Of a stretch of DNA of 64,000 nt, positions 30,874 through 41,134 are shown one piece after another. Below the pieces are notes generated by a model that had not been told where the DNA came from, searched no databases, and saw only the letters and a program-made list of their open reading frames with translations. The stretch is from Ralstonia pickettii. GTDB lineage: Bacteria > Pseudomonadota > Gammaproteobacteria > Burkholderiales > Burkholderiaceae. Each line of letters begins with the position of its first letter. Position 1 is the stretch's first letter. The translations under genes and the position numbers were made by a program. Location of the stretch: NCBI RefSeq assembly GCF_000607165.1, contig NZ_JFZG01000006.1, positions 62,001-126,000 on the forward strand, read 5' to 3'.

Positions 30874-31172
30874 CACGCATGCTCCAGAACCGTCGTGTGG
30901 TGCAGCACTTCCGGCATCGGGTCATAGAAATGATGCAGCAGCGCTCGCCACCGCTGGTACTCGGGCGACTGCCGAAAGCCGATGGTGTGGTCTTCCAGCG
31001 TCTGCCACTGCACCAGCAGCAGGTAATCGCTGGTCTTCTCCATGCAGCGCGACAGCGACAGCGAAACGAAGCCCCGCATCGCACCGATGATGTGGCGAGC
31101 CTCATCAAAGGCCGCCTCGAAGGCAGTTTCCTGGCCGAGCCTGACGTGCAGCAGCGCGGATTCCAGCACCAT
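30873..31172 (-). CDS. ABM-domain (antibiotic biosynthesis monooxygenase-like) protein
   Basis: The 99-residue cytoplasmic protein has the ferredoxin-like ABM fold signature: [73 protein letters not shown]. Family members include cofactor-free monooxygenases and heme-degrading IsdG types; many are uncharacterised. The TGA overlaps the recR ATG, so the two are translationally coupled, and ybaB lies 23 bases upstream. Whether it has any role in recombination is unknown. Confidence 0.85.
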   Translation of the reverse strand: MVLESALLHVRLGQETAFEAAFDEARHIIGAMRGFVSLSLSRCMEKTSDYLLLVQWQTLEDHTIGFRQSPEYQRWRALLHHFYDPMPEVLHHTTVLEHA

Positions 31173-31195
31173 GGCGCGATCCTGATGAGCGTCGT

Positions 31196-31543
31196 TTAGA
31201 ACGGCAGCTTGAAGCCAGGCGGCAGCATGCTGGCCATGCCGCCCAGGCCGGAAGTGAGGGAACCCATCTTTTCTTGCGCGGTGGCCTCGGCCTTGCGCAC
31301 GGCGTCGTTGAACGCAGCGGCGATCAGGTCCTCCAGCAGATCCTTGTCTTCGCCTTCGGCCAGCAGGCTCGGGTCGATCGACACGCGCTTCACGTCGTTC
31401 TTGCAGGTCATCACCACCTTCACGAGGCCAGCGCCGGACACGCCTTCCACCTCGATCAGAGCGAGTTGCTCCTGCGCTTTCTTCATGTTTTCCTGCATCT
31501 GCTGGGCCTGCTTCATCAGCCCGGCGATCTGGCCTTTCATCAT
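31196..31543 (-). CDS. YbaB/EbfC nucleoid-associated protein
   Basis: YbaB/EbfC proteins are small homodimeric DNA-binding proteins. The 115-residue product begins [27 protein letters not shown], contains the conserved [30 protein letters not shown], and ends in a Gly/Met-rich [25 protein letters not shown] lies eight bases upstream of the ATG at 31543. A much longer frame extends upstream into dnaX antisense-like sequence and is not real. Position directly after dnaX is the usual one. Confidence 0.95.
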   Translation of the reverse strand: MMKGQIAGLMKQAQQMQENMKKAQEQLALIEVEGVSGAGLVKVVMTCKNDVKRVSIDPSLLAEGEDKDLLEDLIAAAFNDAVRKAEATAQEKMGSLTSGLGGMASMLPPGFKLPF

Positions 31544-31626
31544 GGTCGTTGCTCCTTGAAATGGGTCATGCAAGACGCGCCGCTCAGCGGTGCGCCGGTG
31601 TTCAATGTTCAGTCTTGGAATGCGAT

Positions 31627-33828
31627 TCAGTGCGCGTGCGGTTGGATCGAACCGGGGACGACCTGCGCGGCAAAGTCCCGGACCAGCGCCTGCACAAACG
31701 GGTTGGCGGCGATGGCATCTTCGGCATTGCGTTGGCGCTCGGCGCGCTGCTCGGCATCGACAGCCGCCGCGGTGGCGCGTGCGGGTCCGATATCGCACGC
31801 CACGCGAACGGGCGTGCCGAAGTGTTCCGTCAGTGCCGCCTCCAGACGCTCGACGACGTTGGCATCGGTGAGGGGGGGCAGCGGCACGCGAAGGCGCACC
31901 GTGACGCCTTCCACGGCTGCCAACTCGCTCTGGTAAGCCAGCTGTTGGGCCAGACCGCGGATCGGCAGGCTCGCTGCCAGCGCCGGCCAATTGCCGTCGA
32001 ACGTGGTAAGACCGCTGGCGCTCAGATCCGGCGGCGTAGCAGCGGCTAGCGGCTCCGGGGCGACCGTCTTGGCCGGCACGGGTGCAGCTGCCGGCGCCTC
32101 GATCTGTGCTGGACGTGTTGCCGGTTCAGACGCGCCGGGGCGCCCGCTCGAAGCGGAATCCCAACCGGCAAAGGCCGCGTCCATCTCTTCAAGCGACGGC
32201 GAAGCAAATTCGCCCGGCATTTCATCCCAGGGCGGCGGGCCATCATCGGCGGGCGTGGCAACTGCAACCGGCTGCTCACGGCGCTGCGGCGGAGAGGCCG
32301 CTGCCGCGGCCGGATTCGGACGCGGGCCCACGACGGGAGCAACAGGAGCAGCAGGACGGGCCACAGGCGCAGGCGCGGCTACCGGTGCAGCAGCAGGCGC
32401 GGAAGCACCACCACGGCCACGGCTTGACGCCTGACGCGCAGCGGCCAACGCTTCCATTGCCGGCGAGCGACGCGCTGGGGCCGCAGCCGGCGTATCTGCA
32501 ACCGCCGCAACGGGCGCTGGCGCCGGCGGAGTCGCCTGATAAGTCGCTCGCGGCGCCTCGACCACCGGCTCCGGACGCATCGCCACCGGCGCAACCTCAG
32601 CAACCGGTGCCGCCACAGGCGTAGTCGCCGTGACCGCTGGACGCGTCGATCCGGCCGGCGTTACCGCCAGCGGCATTGCCCGCTTCCCGCCGCCACCGCC
32701 CGAAGGCGGCGGCGCGTCCCCACCCGACTGTCCGGGCTGGAACGCCAGCATGCGCAGCAGCGTCATCGTGAAGCCGGCGTACTCATCCGGCGCCAGCGCC
32801 AGTTCGTTCCGGCCCAGGTTGGCAAACTGGTAAAACAGTTGCACCGCCTGCGCGTCGAACCGCTCCGCGAGGCGGCGTACATCGTCGGCCTCGGGCCAGT
32901 CGTCCTGCACAGCGGCGGGCACGACCTGCGCCAGCGCAATCTTCTGCAGCAGGGATGCAAGATCCTGCAGCGCGCCCGAGAAGCTCAGACTGCGCCCGGC
33001 CATCTCGTCGGCAATCTCGATGAGCGCCGCGCCGTTCTCGTCGGCCAGCGCATCGAGCAGACGCACGAGGTAGCTTTGATCAATCGCGCCAAGCATGCCG
33101 CGCACGGCAGCCTCACTCACCTCGCCAGCGCTGTACGCGATGGCCTGATCGGTAAGCGACAGTGCATCGCGCATCGAACCCTGCGCGGCGGCCGCCAACA
33201 GACGCAGCGCATTCGGCTCGTGAGCGATGCCCTCTTCGCCAAGAATGCGGTCCAGGTGAGACACGATGTGCCCCGGCGGCATCTGCTTGAGGTTGAACTG
33301 CAGGCAACGCGACAGCACCGTCACCGGAATCTTCTGGGGATCGGTCGTCGCAAGAATGAACTTGACGTGCTCGGGTGGTTCTTCCAGCGTCTTCAGCATC
33401 GCGTTGAAGGCGTGGTTGGTCAGCATGTGCACTTCGTCGATCATGTAGACCTTGAAGCGGCCGCTGGTTGGTGCGTAGACCGCGCGGTCCAGCAACTGCG
33501 CCATCTCGTCGACGCCGCGGTTGGAGGCGGCATCCATCTCGATGTAATCGACAAAGCGCCCGGCATCGATCTCGGTACAGGCGCGGCACACGCCGCACGG
33601 CTGCGCGGTGATGCCGCCCTGCCCATCCGCGCCGACGCAATTGAGCGATTTGGCAAGGATGCGCGACAGCGTCGTCTTGCCGACACCGCGCGTACCCGTG
33701 AACAGGTATGCGTGGTGCAGGCGCTGCTGTTCGAGCGCATGCGTGAGCGCTTTCACCACGTGTTCCTGACCGACCAGCGTGGTGAAATCGCGAGGGCGCC
33801 ACTTGCGGGCGAGCACTTGATAACTCAT
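31627..33828 (-). CDS. dnaX: DNA polymerase III subunits gamma/tau
   Basis: DnaX is the clamp-loader motor that assembles the replisome. The 733-residue protein has Walker A GTRGVGKT (45-52), zinc-binding cysteines 64, 78, 81 and 84, Walker B MIDEVHML, the SRC motif in [12 protein letters not shown], the gamma/tau oligomerisation domain, and a long Ala/Pro-rich linker (about 400-620) before a C-terminal tau domain. I saw no clear A-rich slippery site for a programmed frameshift. The start ATG at 33828 fits the [15 protein letters not shown] beginning. It lies upstream of ybaB. Confidence 0.97.
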   Translation of the reverse strand: MSYQVLARKWRPRDFTTLVGQEHVVKALTHALEQQRLHHAYLFTGTRGVGKTTLSRILAKSLNCVGADGQGGITAQPCGVCRACTEIDAGRFVDYIEMDAASNRGVDEMAQLLDRAVYAPTSGRFKVYMIDEVHMLTNHAFNAMLKTLEEPPEHVKFILATTDPQKIPVTVLSRCLQFNLKQMPPGHIVSHLDRILGEEGIAHEPNALRLLAAAAQGSMRDALSLTDQAIAYSAGEVSEAAVRGMLGAIDQSYLVRLLDALADENGAALIEIADEMAGRSLSFSGALQDLASLLQKIALAQVVPAAVQDDWPEADDVRRLAERFDAQAVQLFYQFANLGRNELALAPDEYAGFTMTLLRMLAFQPGQSGGDAPPPSGGGGGKRAMPLAVTPAGSTRPAVTATTPVAAPVAEVAPVAMRPEPVVEAPRATYQATPPAPAPVAAVADTPAAAPARRSPAMEALAAARQASSRGRGGASAPAAAPVAAPAPVARPAAPVAPVVGPRPNPAAAAASPPQRREQPVAVATPADDGPPPWDEMPGEFASPSLEEMDAAFAGWDSASSGRPGASEPATRPAQIEAPAAAPVPAKTVAPEPLAAATPPDLSASGLTTFDGNWPALAASLPIRGLAQQLAYQSELAAVEGVTVRLRVPLPPLTDANVVERLEAALTEHFGTPVRVACDIGPARATAAAVDAEQRAERQRNAEDAIAANPFVQALVRDFAAQVVPGSIQPHAH

Positions 33829-33940
33829 GCGGCGGATTGTAGCAAAGCGAGGTGGATTTCCGACGCGGTTTCGGTGGGGTCAACCGCCATGCGCGCCGAG
33901 CGAATTGCAAGGATATTCAGGTGGGGACGTGGGAGTCGGT

Positions 33941-33946
33941 TACAAT
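33941..33946 (+). promoter_or_regulatory. -10 element of the 4.5S RNA gene
   Basis: TACAAT lies five bases before the likely 5' end of the 4.5S RNA. The -35 region is weak (TTCAGG about 19 bases upstream). Confidence 0.5.
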
Positions 33947-33950
33947 GGCG

Positions 33951-34053
33951 GTCGGACGGGCCTCCTCGCATGGTGGCGCGGTCAACCTGGTCAGGTCGGG
34001 AACGAAGCAGCCACAGCCGTTTTCCGCCAGTGCCGAGGGTCAGGCTCGTCCCC
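33951..34053 (+). ncRNA. ffs: 4.5S signal recognition particle RNA
   Basis: This RNA binds Ffh to form the bacterial signal recognition particle. The conserved core reads GGTCAGGTCGGGAACGAAGC, containing the GGAA tetraloop and the Ffh-binding asymmetric loop. The 5' segment GGACGGGCCT pairs with the 3' segment AGGCTCGTCC to form the long hairpin. The ends are set from this pairing and are approximate. It lies between dnaX and the addA-like gene, and the 3' end runs into a pyrimidine-rich stretch. Confidence 0.93.
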
Positions 34054-34108
34054 CTTCTCTTTTCCCCTCCGCATCACCCCTCCCCGTTTTTTGTCTGTGC
34101 CGCTCGCG

Positions 34109-37100
34109 TCAGAACAACGCGCCTTGGCTGTCGTCATGTGATGCCTGGACCGGCTTCGGCAACGATTCCAGATCGATCCATTCGCCCTGTGCGGTAGCCA
34201 CGCCTGCGCGCACGGTGCGCCCTGGATACATCGGCGTGACGGCAGCCACGTAGCCGCGCAACTGATCTGCATAGGCAGCGCGTTCGACCGGCAGCAAGCG
34301 CAGCTTGTAATCGACCACCAGGACGTCGTTGCCACGTTCGATCAGGCGATCGATGCGCAACAGCGCACCGTCTGGGCCAAAAAGTTCGATCTCGTTATGC
34401 GCGGCGTCGAAGCGCGCGGGGTCGAAGACATGCGCCAGCGTCTCGGCTGAGAGCATCCGGCGCACGGCTTCGGCGGCGCGTGTGGCGTCGGCTTGCGTGA
34501 CGCCGGTGGCACTGAACCAGCGCGCGATCGTCTCGGCGTCGGGCGCCTGTTCGGGCAAGCCCCGGCGTGTCAGGCGCTCAAGCACCGCATGCAGCAATTC
34601 GCCCTGTGCGACGGCGCCTTGGTCAAAAACGATATCGGCGGCGCCCTCAGCGACAGCGCCGGCAGCACCAACACGCACCGTCACAGTCAGCGGTGCGCGG
34701 AAATCGTGATACGAGACCGCCTCCTGCCCCGCAGCGCTGACAGCCAAATCGGCTGCGCCGTCAACAACCGGAGCGGGTGACGCTACGCCTGCCGCGGCGA
34801 GCAGCGTGTACCAGCTCGCCGTGCCGTCCACCTCAGGCGCATCACCTTCATCGACAGATTGGGCCGCCGTGGCATCACGCTTGTTTGCGACGCCGGAAAC
34901 GATCAGCGCTTGCCGTGCACGCGTCATCGCCACGTAGAGCAGGTTCCAGTTCTCGCGCTCGGCAAGGTCGTTTTCTTGCTTGAAAAGAGGCTCGCGCGCA
35001 AGGCCGCGCTCGGACGTCTTGCCGAACGCGGAAAAATGCGCAGGCGCTTGCGCGCCGGGCGGCCAGTCGATCAGGATGCCGGCCGTATCGACACGCGCGT
35101 CGCTGTGGTGGCTGTCGAGCAGCACGACGAACGGCGCTTCCAGCCCCTTCGAGGCATGCACGGTCAGGATCTGTACGGCATCAAGACCTTCGCTGGCGAC
35201 TTCGGCGTCGATAGCATCCGGCGCGTCCGTGTCGCCCTGCGTGCCTTCGTCAGGGCTTTCATCCTCATCGCCCTGGCGGATGGCGCGCAGTTCGGCCATG
35301 AACTTCGGCAGACTCGGATAGCGGCCGCCGTCCAGATCGAGCGCGAGCTTCAAAAACGCATCCAGGTTGGCGAGCACCTGGTCGCGGTTTGCGGCCGGTG
35401 CGCGCTCGGCATAACGGCGCTTGAGTTCGCCGGTGTAGACGATGTGATCGAGCAAGTCGTGCACGGGCAGCGTGGGCGCCACCGCCAGCCAGCGCGAGAG
35501 CATGCGATGCGCGTGGCGCAAGGTGTCCGCCGCATCAGCCTGGCCGGCCAGCGCTGTCAGCCGCTCCCACCAAGTCAATGCGACCGTGCCTTCGCCAAAC
35601 TGCGCCAGTGCGATGAGGTGGTCGTCCGTGGCGGCGAAGATGGGGCTGCGCAGCACATGCGCGAGCGATAAATCGGCCTGCGGCGTCATCAGAAAATCAA
35701 GCAGCGCGCACAGATCAAGCGCTTCGAGCGTAGCCAGCAGACCGCCACGGCGCGGGCTCAGATACGGCACGCCGGCATCGCGCAGCGCACGCTCGTAATC
35801 GGCGAGATAGCGTTTGCGGCGGACGAGCAGCTGGAAATCGCCCCACCGCACCGGGCGCTCGACGCCGCCTTCGCGAATGCGCTCATTGGCGTGTAACGCG
35901 CGCAGGCAAGCGGCCACTTGGCGGCCCTCAGCATATCGCTGCGAATCGCCGGTCTCTTCGCGCGGTTCGGTGAGCGTATCCCGGGGTGCGGCTTCGTCAG
36001 CCTGCTCGGCTTCGGACACCGGCACCAGCGGCAACAGCAGCGCCTGCCCAATGGGTGCGTCCACGGCGGTACTTTGCTCGGCGTAGATGGGATAGTCGCC
36101 GCGCGCCCGCGCTTGCAGGAACACGGCATTGACCCACTCCAGCACGGCCGGTGCATTGCGACGCGTGCGATTGGTACGCAGCACGGTCGCGTTGAATTCG
36201 GCGACCAGCATTTCACGCGCAGCGTCGAACAGCCGTGCATCGGCGCGCCGGAAACGGTAGATCGATTGTTTAGGATCGCCCACCAGAAACACGCTCGGCT
36301 GCGTGCCAGTGCCCGCGTAGCCTGCCAGCCAACCTTGCAGGATGCGCCACTGCATGGGGTTCGTATCTTGAAACTCGTCGAGCAGCAGATGCTTGTAGCG
36401 CGCGTCGAGCCGCACCTGCAGGTAAGCAGCTGTGTCGTCTTGCTGCATCAGGCGCGCCGCTTCCCATTCGAGATCGGTGAAATCCATCGCGCGCGCCTGG
36501 CGCTTGTACGCCTGATAGCGATCGATCAGTGCGTCGCCCAACGCAAACAATGCTGCGTTGACGGCGCGCACGAGGGCTTCCTGCCGGCGCGCCTGAATTG
36601 TCGTCAGCGCTTCGCATAGCGTGGTGTGCAAGGTCACCAGCGTTTGTGCGTGCTCGTCGCCGATGGCTTTGATGAGCGCCTTGGTCGGCTTGCAGGCGCG
36701 TGCCTTGCCGGCCTGCGTATGGAAGGCGGCGAAGAGCGCATCAAATGCTTGCGCGCGCGCGGCCTCGTCCGACACATTCGTTCCGCGCGCAGCAGTCACC
36801 GCCGACTCGATGGCCACGGCGCGCTTGCCCTCGGCCGCACCACCCTGCCCAAACCAGCCGGACACGCGCAGCATGTCGGCCAAAAACACCGCATCCTGCA
36901 GCGCTTCGATCAACGGATCGACCGTCGCATCATCGCCAAGCAGTGCGTCCAATGCATCCAGCGGACGCCCGCCGGCCTGCGTCTTGTACGCCCACCAGTC
37001 GCTGCGCTGGTGGAACATTGCATCGAGCAGGCGACCGGCCTGGAAATCGCCGACCAGATCGGCAAGCGTTTCATACGCGGCGCGCAAATCAGCATGATCT

Positions 37101-37630
37101 TCGGCCAGCAAGCCGCGCCAGAAAGGCGCCCAAGCTTCACGCCGCAGCCGCCCGGCATCTTCACGCAACGACGCGCCCTGCTGCACGCCAGACGACAGCG
37201 GCGCCCCGCGCAGCAACGACCCAAACCAGCCGTGGAACGTATCGATCGCCATGCGCGACGGCGATTCCAGCACGCGCGCATACAGCCCACGCGCGGTTTC
37301 AATCAGCGCCGGCGCATCGCGCTCATCCACCGTACGCGCGATCAGCTCGCGCACGACACCCTCATCGTCGGCACCGGCCAGTTGCGCGAGGATGTCGAGC
37401 AAACGCTGACGCATCTCTTCGGCGGCCTTGCGCGTGAACGTGATGGCGAGAATGTCCGACGGCGCGGCGCCCGCAAGCAGCAAGCGCAACATGCGAGTGA
37501 CCAGCAACCAGGTCTTGCCGCTGCCCGCGCACGCTTCCACCACGACCGAGCGCTGCGGATCGCATGCGGCGCGCGAAAAGGCCTCGGGCGAGACGGCTGC
37601 GCCGTCGCGTTCGTAAGCGTGATCGCTCAT
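34109..37630 (-). CDS. addA: AddA-like UvrD-family helicase-nuclease
   Basis: This 1173-residue protein combines a superfamily 1A helicase with a C-terminal RecB-like nuclease, the layout of AddA, which with AddB resects double-strand breaks. Visible motifs are Walker A ACAGSGKTWLL (33-43), ITFTRKAAEEMRQR, LLDEFQDTNPMQW, VFLVGDPKQSIYRFRRAD, ILTVHASKGLEAPFVVLLD and NLLYVAMTRAR. Near the end is a nuclease site with GELLHAVLERL, a metal-binding LLRIDRLIE and VVDYKLRLLP. The ATG overlaps the stop of the addB-like gene by four bases. The name follows domain order and pairing. Confidence 0.93.
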   Translation of the reverse strand: MSDHAYERDGAAVSPEAFSRAACDPQRSVVVEACAGSGKTWLLVTRMLRLLLAGAAPSDILAITFTRKAAEEMRQRLLDILAQLAGADDEGVVRELIARTVDERDAPALIETARGLYARVLESPSRMAIDTFHGWFGSLLRGAPLSSGVQQGASLREDAGRLRREAWAPFWRGLLAEDHADLRAAYETLADLVGDFQAGRLLDAMFHQRSDWWAYKTQAGGRPLDALDALLGDDATVDPLIEALQDAVFLADMLRVSGWFGQGGAAEGKRAVAIESAVTAARGTNVSDEAARAQAFDALFAAFHTQAGKARACKPTKALIKAIGDEHAQTLVTLHTTLCEALTTIQARRQEALVRAVNAALFALGDALIDRYQAYKRQARAMDFTDLEWEAARLMQQDDTAAYLQVRLDARYKHLLLDEFQDTNPMQWRILQGWLAGYAGTGTQPSVFLVGDPKQSIYRFRRADARLFDAAREMLVAEFNATVLRTNRTRRNAPAVLEWVNAVFLQARARGDYPIYAEQSTAVDAPIGQALLLPLVPVSEAEQADEAAPRDTLTEPREETGDSQRYAEGRQVAACLRALHANERIREGGVERPVRWGDFQLLVRRKRYLADYERALRDAGVPYLSPRRGGLLATLEALDLCALLDFLMTPQADLSLAHVLRSPIFAATDDHLIALAQFGEGTVALTWWERLTALAGQADAADTLRHAHRMLSRWLAVAPTLPVHDLLDHIVYTGELKRRYAERAPAANRDQVLANLDAFLKLALDLDGGRYPSLPKFMAELRAIRQGDEDESPDEGTQGDTDAPDAIDAEVASEGLDAVQILTVHASKGLEAPFVVLLDSHHSDARVDTAGILIDWPPGAQAPAHFSAFGKTSERGLAREPLFKQENDLAERENWNLLYVAMTRARQALIVSGVANKRDATAAQSVDEGDAPEVDGTASWYTLLAAAGVASPAPVVDGAADLAVSAAGQEAVSYHDFRAPLTVTVRVGAAGAVAEGAADIVFDQGAVAQGELLHAVLERLTRRGLPEQAPDAETIARWFSATGVTQADATRAAEAVRRMLSAETLAHVFDPARFDAAHNEIELFGPDGALLRIDRLIERGNDVLVVDYKLRLLPVERAAYADQLRGYVAAVTPMYPGRTVRAGVATAQGEWIDLESLPKPVQASHDDSQGALF

Positions 37631-40470
37631 GCCGCGCCCTCCGGCTCGCGGGGCGTACCTTCGGTCCAATACCCCTTGCGGCACAGGCCACGCGCCGCGC
37701 AGTAGCGGCACGCCGATTCATCACCGAAGGCCGGCAGCGGCGCACCGGCTGCGAGAGCGGTCATGTCCTTTTGCATCTGTTCGATCAACCAGTCAACGAC
37801 TTGCGTGAAGTCGGGCAACGCAACGTCGCGCTTGTCGCCGCGCGCCTCGCCGTCGAGCGAAACCCAGCCGCCCGAATCTGCGCGCGCATCAAGCACGCCG
37901 TAAAACGGGAGTTGGCAATCCTCAAACGGCGTCTTGGCACGACGCACCAGCACCATTTGCGATTGCGTTTTGTAATCGAGCACTGCCACGCCGTGTTCGT
38001 CATGCACATCAATGCGGTCAATACGGCCGCGCAAGCGCAGCGGACGCTCGTCCGGCAACGTGATGGACGTATCGACTTCGACTTCACCCGCCTCAAAGCG
38101 CCAGCCATCTGCCTCACGCGCGGCCTGCCACGCCAGGTACGACGGCATCACACCGAGCCAGCGCCGATAGAAGCGCAACGCGTTGCCGTCCTCGGCCAAC
38201 AGCGGACCGAACAGTTCGTCGGTAATGCTCTGCAGCAGCCCCTGACGATCGGCCGGATCGTGCATTGGCGCTTCCAGCAACTGCCGGTGAAAGCGATGCA
38301 GGATCGCGTGCAGGATCTCGCCAATGTCGCGTTTCTCCAGCTCGTCGGAAACCTCTTCCAGCTCGCCCAACCGCAGCATGCGACCGACGAAGAACTGGTA
38401 CGGACAGCGGCGCAGGCTGTTGTAAGCGGCTGCACTCAACGTAGACGGCACCAGCGTCGGCGCAGCGGGCGCGGGCATGTCGGTTGGCTGGCTCGTGGTC
38501 TGCAGGCTGGGCAACGTGACTGACGTATCGATACGCACGCCGCTCACCGCAAACCGGCGTTGCAAGCGTTCGAGCCAACCGGAAAGGCGATGCGGCTCGC
38601 CGCGTCCGCCGTGACGTTGCCAGGTCAACACCACCTCGGGCTGATTGAGCAGCACTTCGGCCAGGTCGCGCGCCTGCTGCGCAAAGCGCTGTGCCCGGTC
38701 GGGCAAACCGAGTTCACGTCGCACGTCGTTGGAGAAGAACAGCCACTCCGGCTGCGCCGACGGCAACTGCGCATCATCGCAACCCACCACCACAACGCCA
38801 TCAAACCGCCGCATGCGCGCGCCATTCAGCGGCAGGATGACAACACGCCGATCGGCAGGCGGTGAAGGCTCGCTGAAGACGGCGGACTCAAGCAGCATCG
38901 AGAGCAACGCGCGCCACTCCGTGAGCGAAAAACGCGCGCCCGCATCGGTGCTGCCATGGATGGAGGTCCGCAGGCGGTCAATCCAATCCAGCAACTGGCG
39001 GCCTGCATCGTCGTTCTGCAAACCGGTGCGCATATGCAGACGATCGAGCGTGCCTGCCAGCAGCGTTACCCATGCGTCGAGCGTGGCGCTGCCGGCACGG
39101 CGCCACAGCGCCGCCTCATCAGCCAGCACGCCCAGGCGATCGGCCAGGCGGCTAACCTTGACTTCGCCCTCGGCTTCGTTGGCGGGGCGATCGGCCACTA
39201 GCCGGCGCAACCGTCCCCAGCCACCAGAAACGTTGTGCCGGCGCACTCGGCGCTCCAGTTCGGCAACCCATGCGGGCGTGGCAGTGCCGGCGTCGGCATC
39301 GCGCAAACAGAACGGGCTTTTGATGAGATCGAGCAGCGCTGCGGTATCGCCGTCGCCCTGCACCACGTCGACCCAGCGCATAAGTGCCGCAGCGGCGCGC
39401 GTCGTGGAGAGCTTCCAGCCAGTCTCGTCGCGCACCGGCACGTTCACCCGCGCCAGCAACGCGCGAACACGCCGTGCGACGATGCGATCCTGCGCCACCA
39501 ACGCCAACGAGCGGCGTCCGTCGTTCAACCAATCGACCAGCGTATGCGCGGCGAAGGCGGCTTCGTCCTCAAAGCGCGCAGCGCCGGCAATGCGCAGGGT
39601 TGGTGCGGGAATCTGCGCATCGGCAGCATCATCCGCTGCCTGGGCGGGCGTACCGCATTCGGGCCAGGCGTGCAGCAGCAGATCGCGGAAATCCGCGTGC
39701 GTGGAAGGCGCCGAAGGGGCGCCAGTTTCAGGCGCATTCCAGTCGTAGCCGATGTTGAGCACCGGCACGCGCTCGGCGGCGCGCTGCAGAAAATCCAGAT
39801 CGACTGTCTCGGGATTGGTCGGGCTCATCCATACGATCGGCCCGTGCAGTTCGTCCAGCAGGCGCCGCATGGCGCGCAACCGCATTGGAATCGGGTCCGC
39901 CGCGCCCGAAAGCAACCGCCAGAACGTCAGCACGATGCGCGATTCGGTACCGAGAAAACGTTCGGACAATTGTGCGTAGATACGCTCCAACGCCTCCGCC
40001 AATGCCGACTCCAACTCGTCGGGTCGCCCATCTGCGCCACTGTGTGCTGCATCCAGCGTCAGCCAACGCTGCGACAACTCATCCGACACCGTCACGAGCA
40101 CCTGCGCCACGCCCCATAGAGCGGCATCGTCCTGCGCGCCGAGGGCTTCACGCAGCCATGCCTGCGTCTTGAGGGCCTGCTGCACGGCAAGCAGCCGCGA
40201 CAGCGGCGTGCGCGTGGCGGGTACACCCGCTTCGGGCTGCAAATCGAGCAGCCAATGCCCCAGCGTCAGAATGCGCGGAAGCAAACGCGGCGTGCCGGCC
40301 GCTTGCGCACTGGCATGCAGGGCACTGCGCACCCCCGGAATCTGCGCGGCTGTCGGCACAACAACGGTGGCGGTACCCGAGGATTGGGCGTGCGCATCCA
40401 GAAAGCGCCATGCAGCGTCGGCGGCACGGGAAAGGAATGCTGGGCCAGGCGCGAAGGCAAGCGTCTGCAT
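37627..40470 (-). CDS. addB: AddB-like PD-(D/E)XK nuclease subunit
   Basis: The 947-residue protein has an inactivated helicase-like N-terminal part; the usual Walker A is not visible at FAPGPAFLSRAADAA. The C-terminal PD-(D/E)XK nuclease domain contains RLRGRIDRIDVHD and VAVLDYKTQSQM. Cysteines in RRCPYQFF and in the later CRYCAARGLCRKG are arranged like the four-cysteine iron-sulfur staple of AddB and Cas4 nucleases. I chose the ATG at 40470, since longer frames use TTG. Its stop overlaps the addA start (ATGA). Together the pair should process DNA ends for RecA. Confidence 0.9.
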   Translation of the reverse strand: MQTLAFAPGPAFLSRAADAAWRFLDAHAQSSGTATVVVPTAAQIPGVRSALHASAQAAGTPRLLPRILTLGHWLLDLQPEAGVPATRTPLSRLLAVQQALKTQAWLREALGAQDDAALWGVAQVLVTVSDELSQRWLTLDAAHSGADGRPDELESALAEALERIYAQLSERFLGTESRIVLTFWRLLSGAADPIPMRLRAMRRLLDELHGPIVWMSPTNPETVDLDFLQRAAERVPVLNIGYDWNAPETGAPSAPSTHADFRDLLLHAWPECGTPAQAADDAADAQIPAPTLRIAGAARFEDEAAFAAHTLVDWLNDGRRSLALVAQDRIVARRVRALLARVNVPVRDETGWKLSTTRAAAALMRWVDVVQGDGDTAALLDLIKSPFCLRDADAGTATPAWVAELERRVRRHNVSGGWGRLRRLVADRPANEAEGEVKVSRLADRLGVLADEAALWRRAGSATLDAWVTLLAGTLDRLHMRTGLQNDDAGRQLLDWIDRLRTSIHGSTDAGARFSLTEWRALLSMLLESAVFSEPSPPADRRVVILPLNGARMRRFDGVVVVGCDDAQLPSAQPEWLFFSNDVRRELGLPDRAQRFAQQARDLAEVLLNQPEVVLTWQRHGGRGEPHRLSGWLERLQRRFAVSGVRIDTSVTLPSLQTTSQPTDMPAPAAPTLVPSTLSAAAYNSLRRCPYQFFVGRMLRLGELEEVSDELEKRDIGEILHAILHRFHRQLLEAPMHDPADRQGLLQSITDELFGPLLAEDGNALRFYRRWLGVMPSYLAWQAAREADGWRFEAGEVEVDTSITLPDERPLRLRGRIDRIDVHDEHGVAVLDYKTQSQMVLVRRAKTPFEDCQLPFYGVLDARADSGGWVSLDGEARGDKRDVALPDFTQVVDWLIEQMQKDMTALAAGAPLPAFGDESACRYCAARGLCRKGYWTEGTPREPEGAA

Positions 40471-40686
40471 GCGTGGGGATAAGCGATATACCGGGAATCG
40501 AAGACCTGCGGCTATCGGCGTGATAGGCAGAATCAACGGTTGAATCGGTTGAAAATGAGAGCGTGGGTACTATATCAGCAGCATCCGCGCCGACAGTGGT
40601 CCTAATACACGCCGGTTCGTGTAATCGTGTAATGTATGGGTTCGGCGCACGTCGCCAGCTTTTACGAAATAACAGAGGTTCCCGCC

Positions 40687-41013
40687 ATGAGCGAACAGAT
40701 CAAGTATGTGAGCGACGCGTCCTTCGAGGCAGACGTGCTCAAGTCCGACAAACCCGTGCTGGTCGATTTCTGGGCCGAATGGTGCGGTCCCTGCAAAATG
40801 ATCGCCCCGATCCTGGACGAAGTTTCCAAGGACTACGGCGAGAAGGTGCAGATCGCCAAGATCAACGTCGATGAGAACCAGGGCGTGCCGGCCAAGTTCG
40901 GCATTCGCGGCATCCCGACGCTGATTCTGTTCAAGAACGGCGCTGTGGCCGCGCAAAAGGTGGGCGCACTGTCCAAGTCGCAACTGACCGCATTCCTGGA
41001 CAGCCATCTGTAA
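40687..41013 (+). CDS. trxA: Thioredoxin 1
   Basis: The 108-residue protein has the WCGPC active site (Cys33, Cys36), the buried Asp in VLVDFWAEW and the cis-proline in [14 protein letters not shown]. It is a general cytoplasmic disulfide reductant. The ATG at 40687 has AGAGG eight bases upstream; an in-frame upstream ATG is not thioredoxin-like. It lies just before rho, the same order as in E. coli and many proteobacteria, and is divergent from the addB-like gene. Confidence 0.98.
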   Translation: MSEQIKYVSDASFEADVLKSDKPVLVDFWAEWCGPCKMIAPILDEVSKDYGEKVQIAKINVDENQGVPAKFGIRGIPTLILFKNGAVAAQKVGALSKSQLTAFLDSHL

Positions 41014-41134
41014 GCTCTTTTTCGGCTGAGGGCGACCCTTCGCGTTGCCCCTCACCCACGCTGGCGCACTTCCGCCTGGAAGCTCGCCAGCGTTGTGCTA
41101 AGATTGCAGCCAATCTGTTTCTCCGAGCGTTCGC

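Noticed and set aside
31544-31990. N-terminal extension of the ybaB frame
   Set aside because: The extension overlaps dnaX and is arginine/glycine-rich shadow sequence; the YbaB family starts at MMKGQ with a good ribosome site.
31627-33828. Programmed frameshift in dnaX producing a short gamma form
   Set aside because: No A-rich slippery heptamer followed by a hairpin was found in the expected region.
33827-34253. Plus-strand ORFs across the 4.5S RNA
   Set aside because: They overlap a conserved structural RNA and have no protein features.
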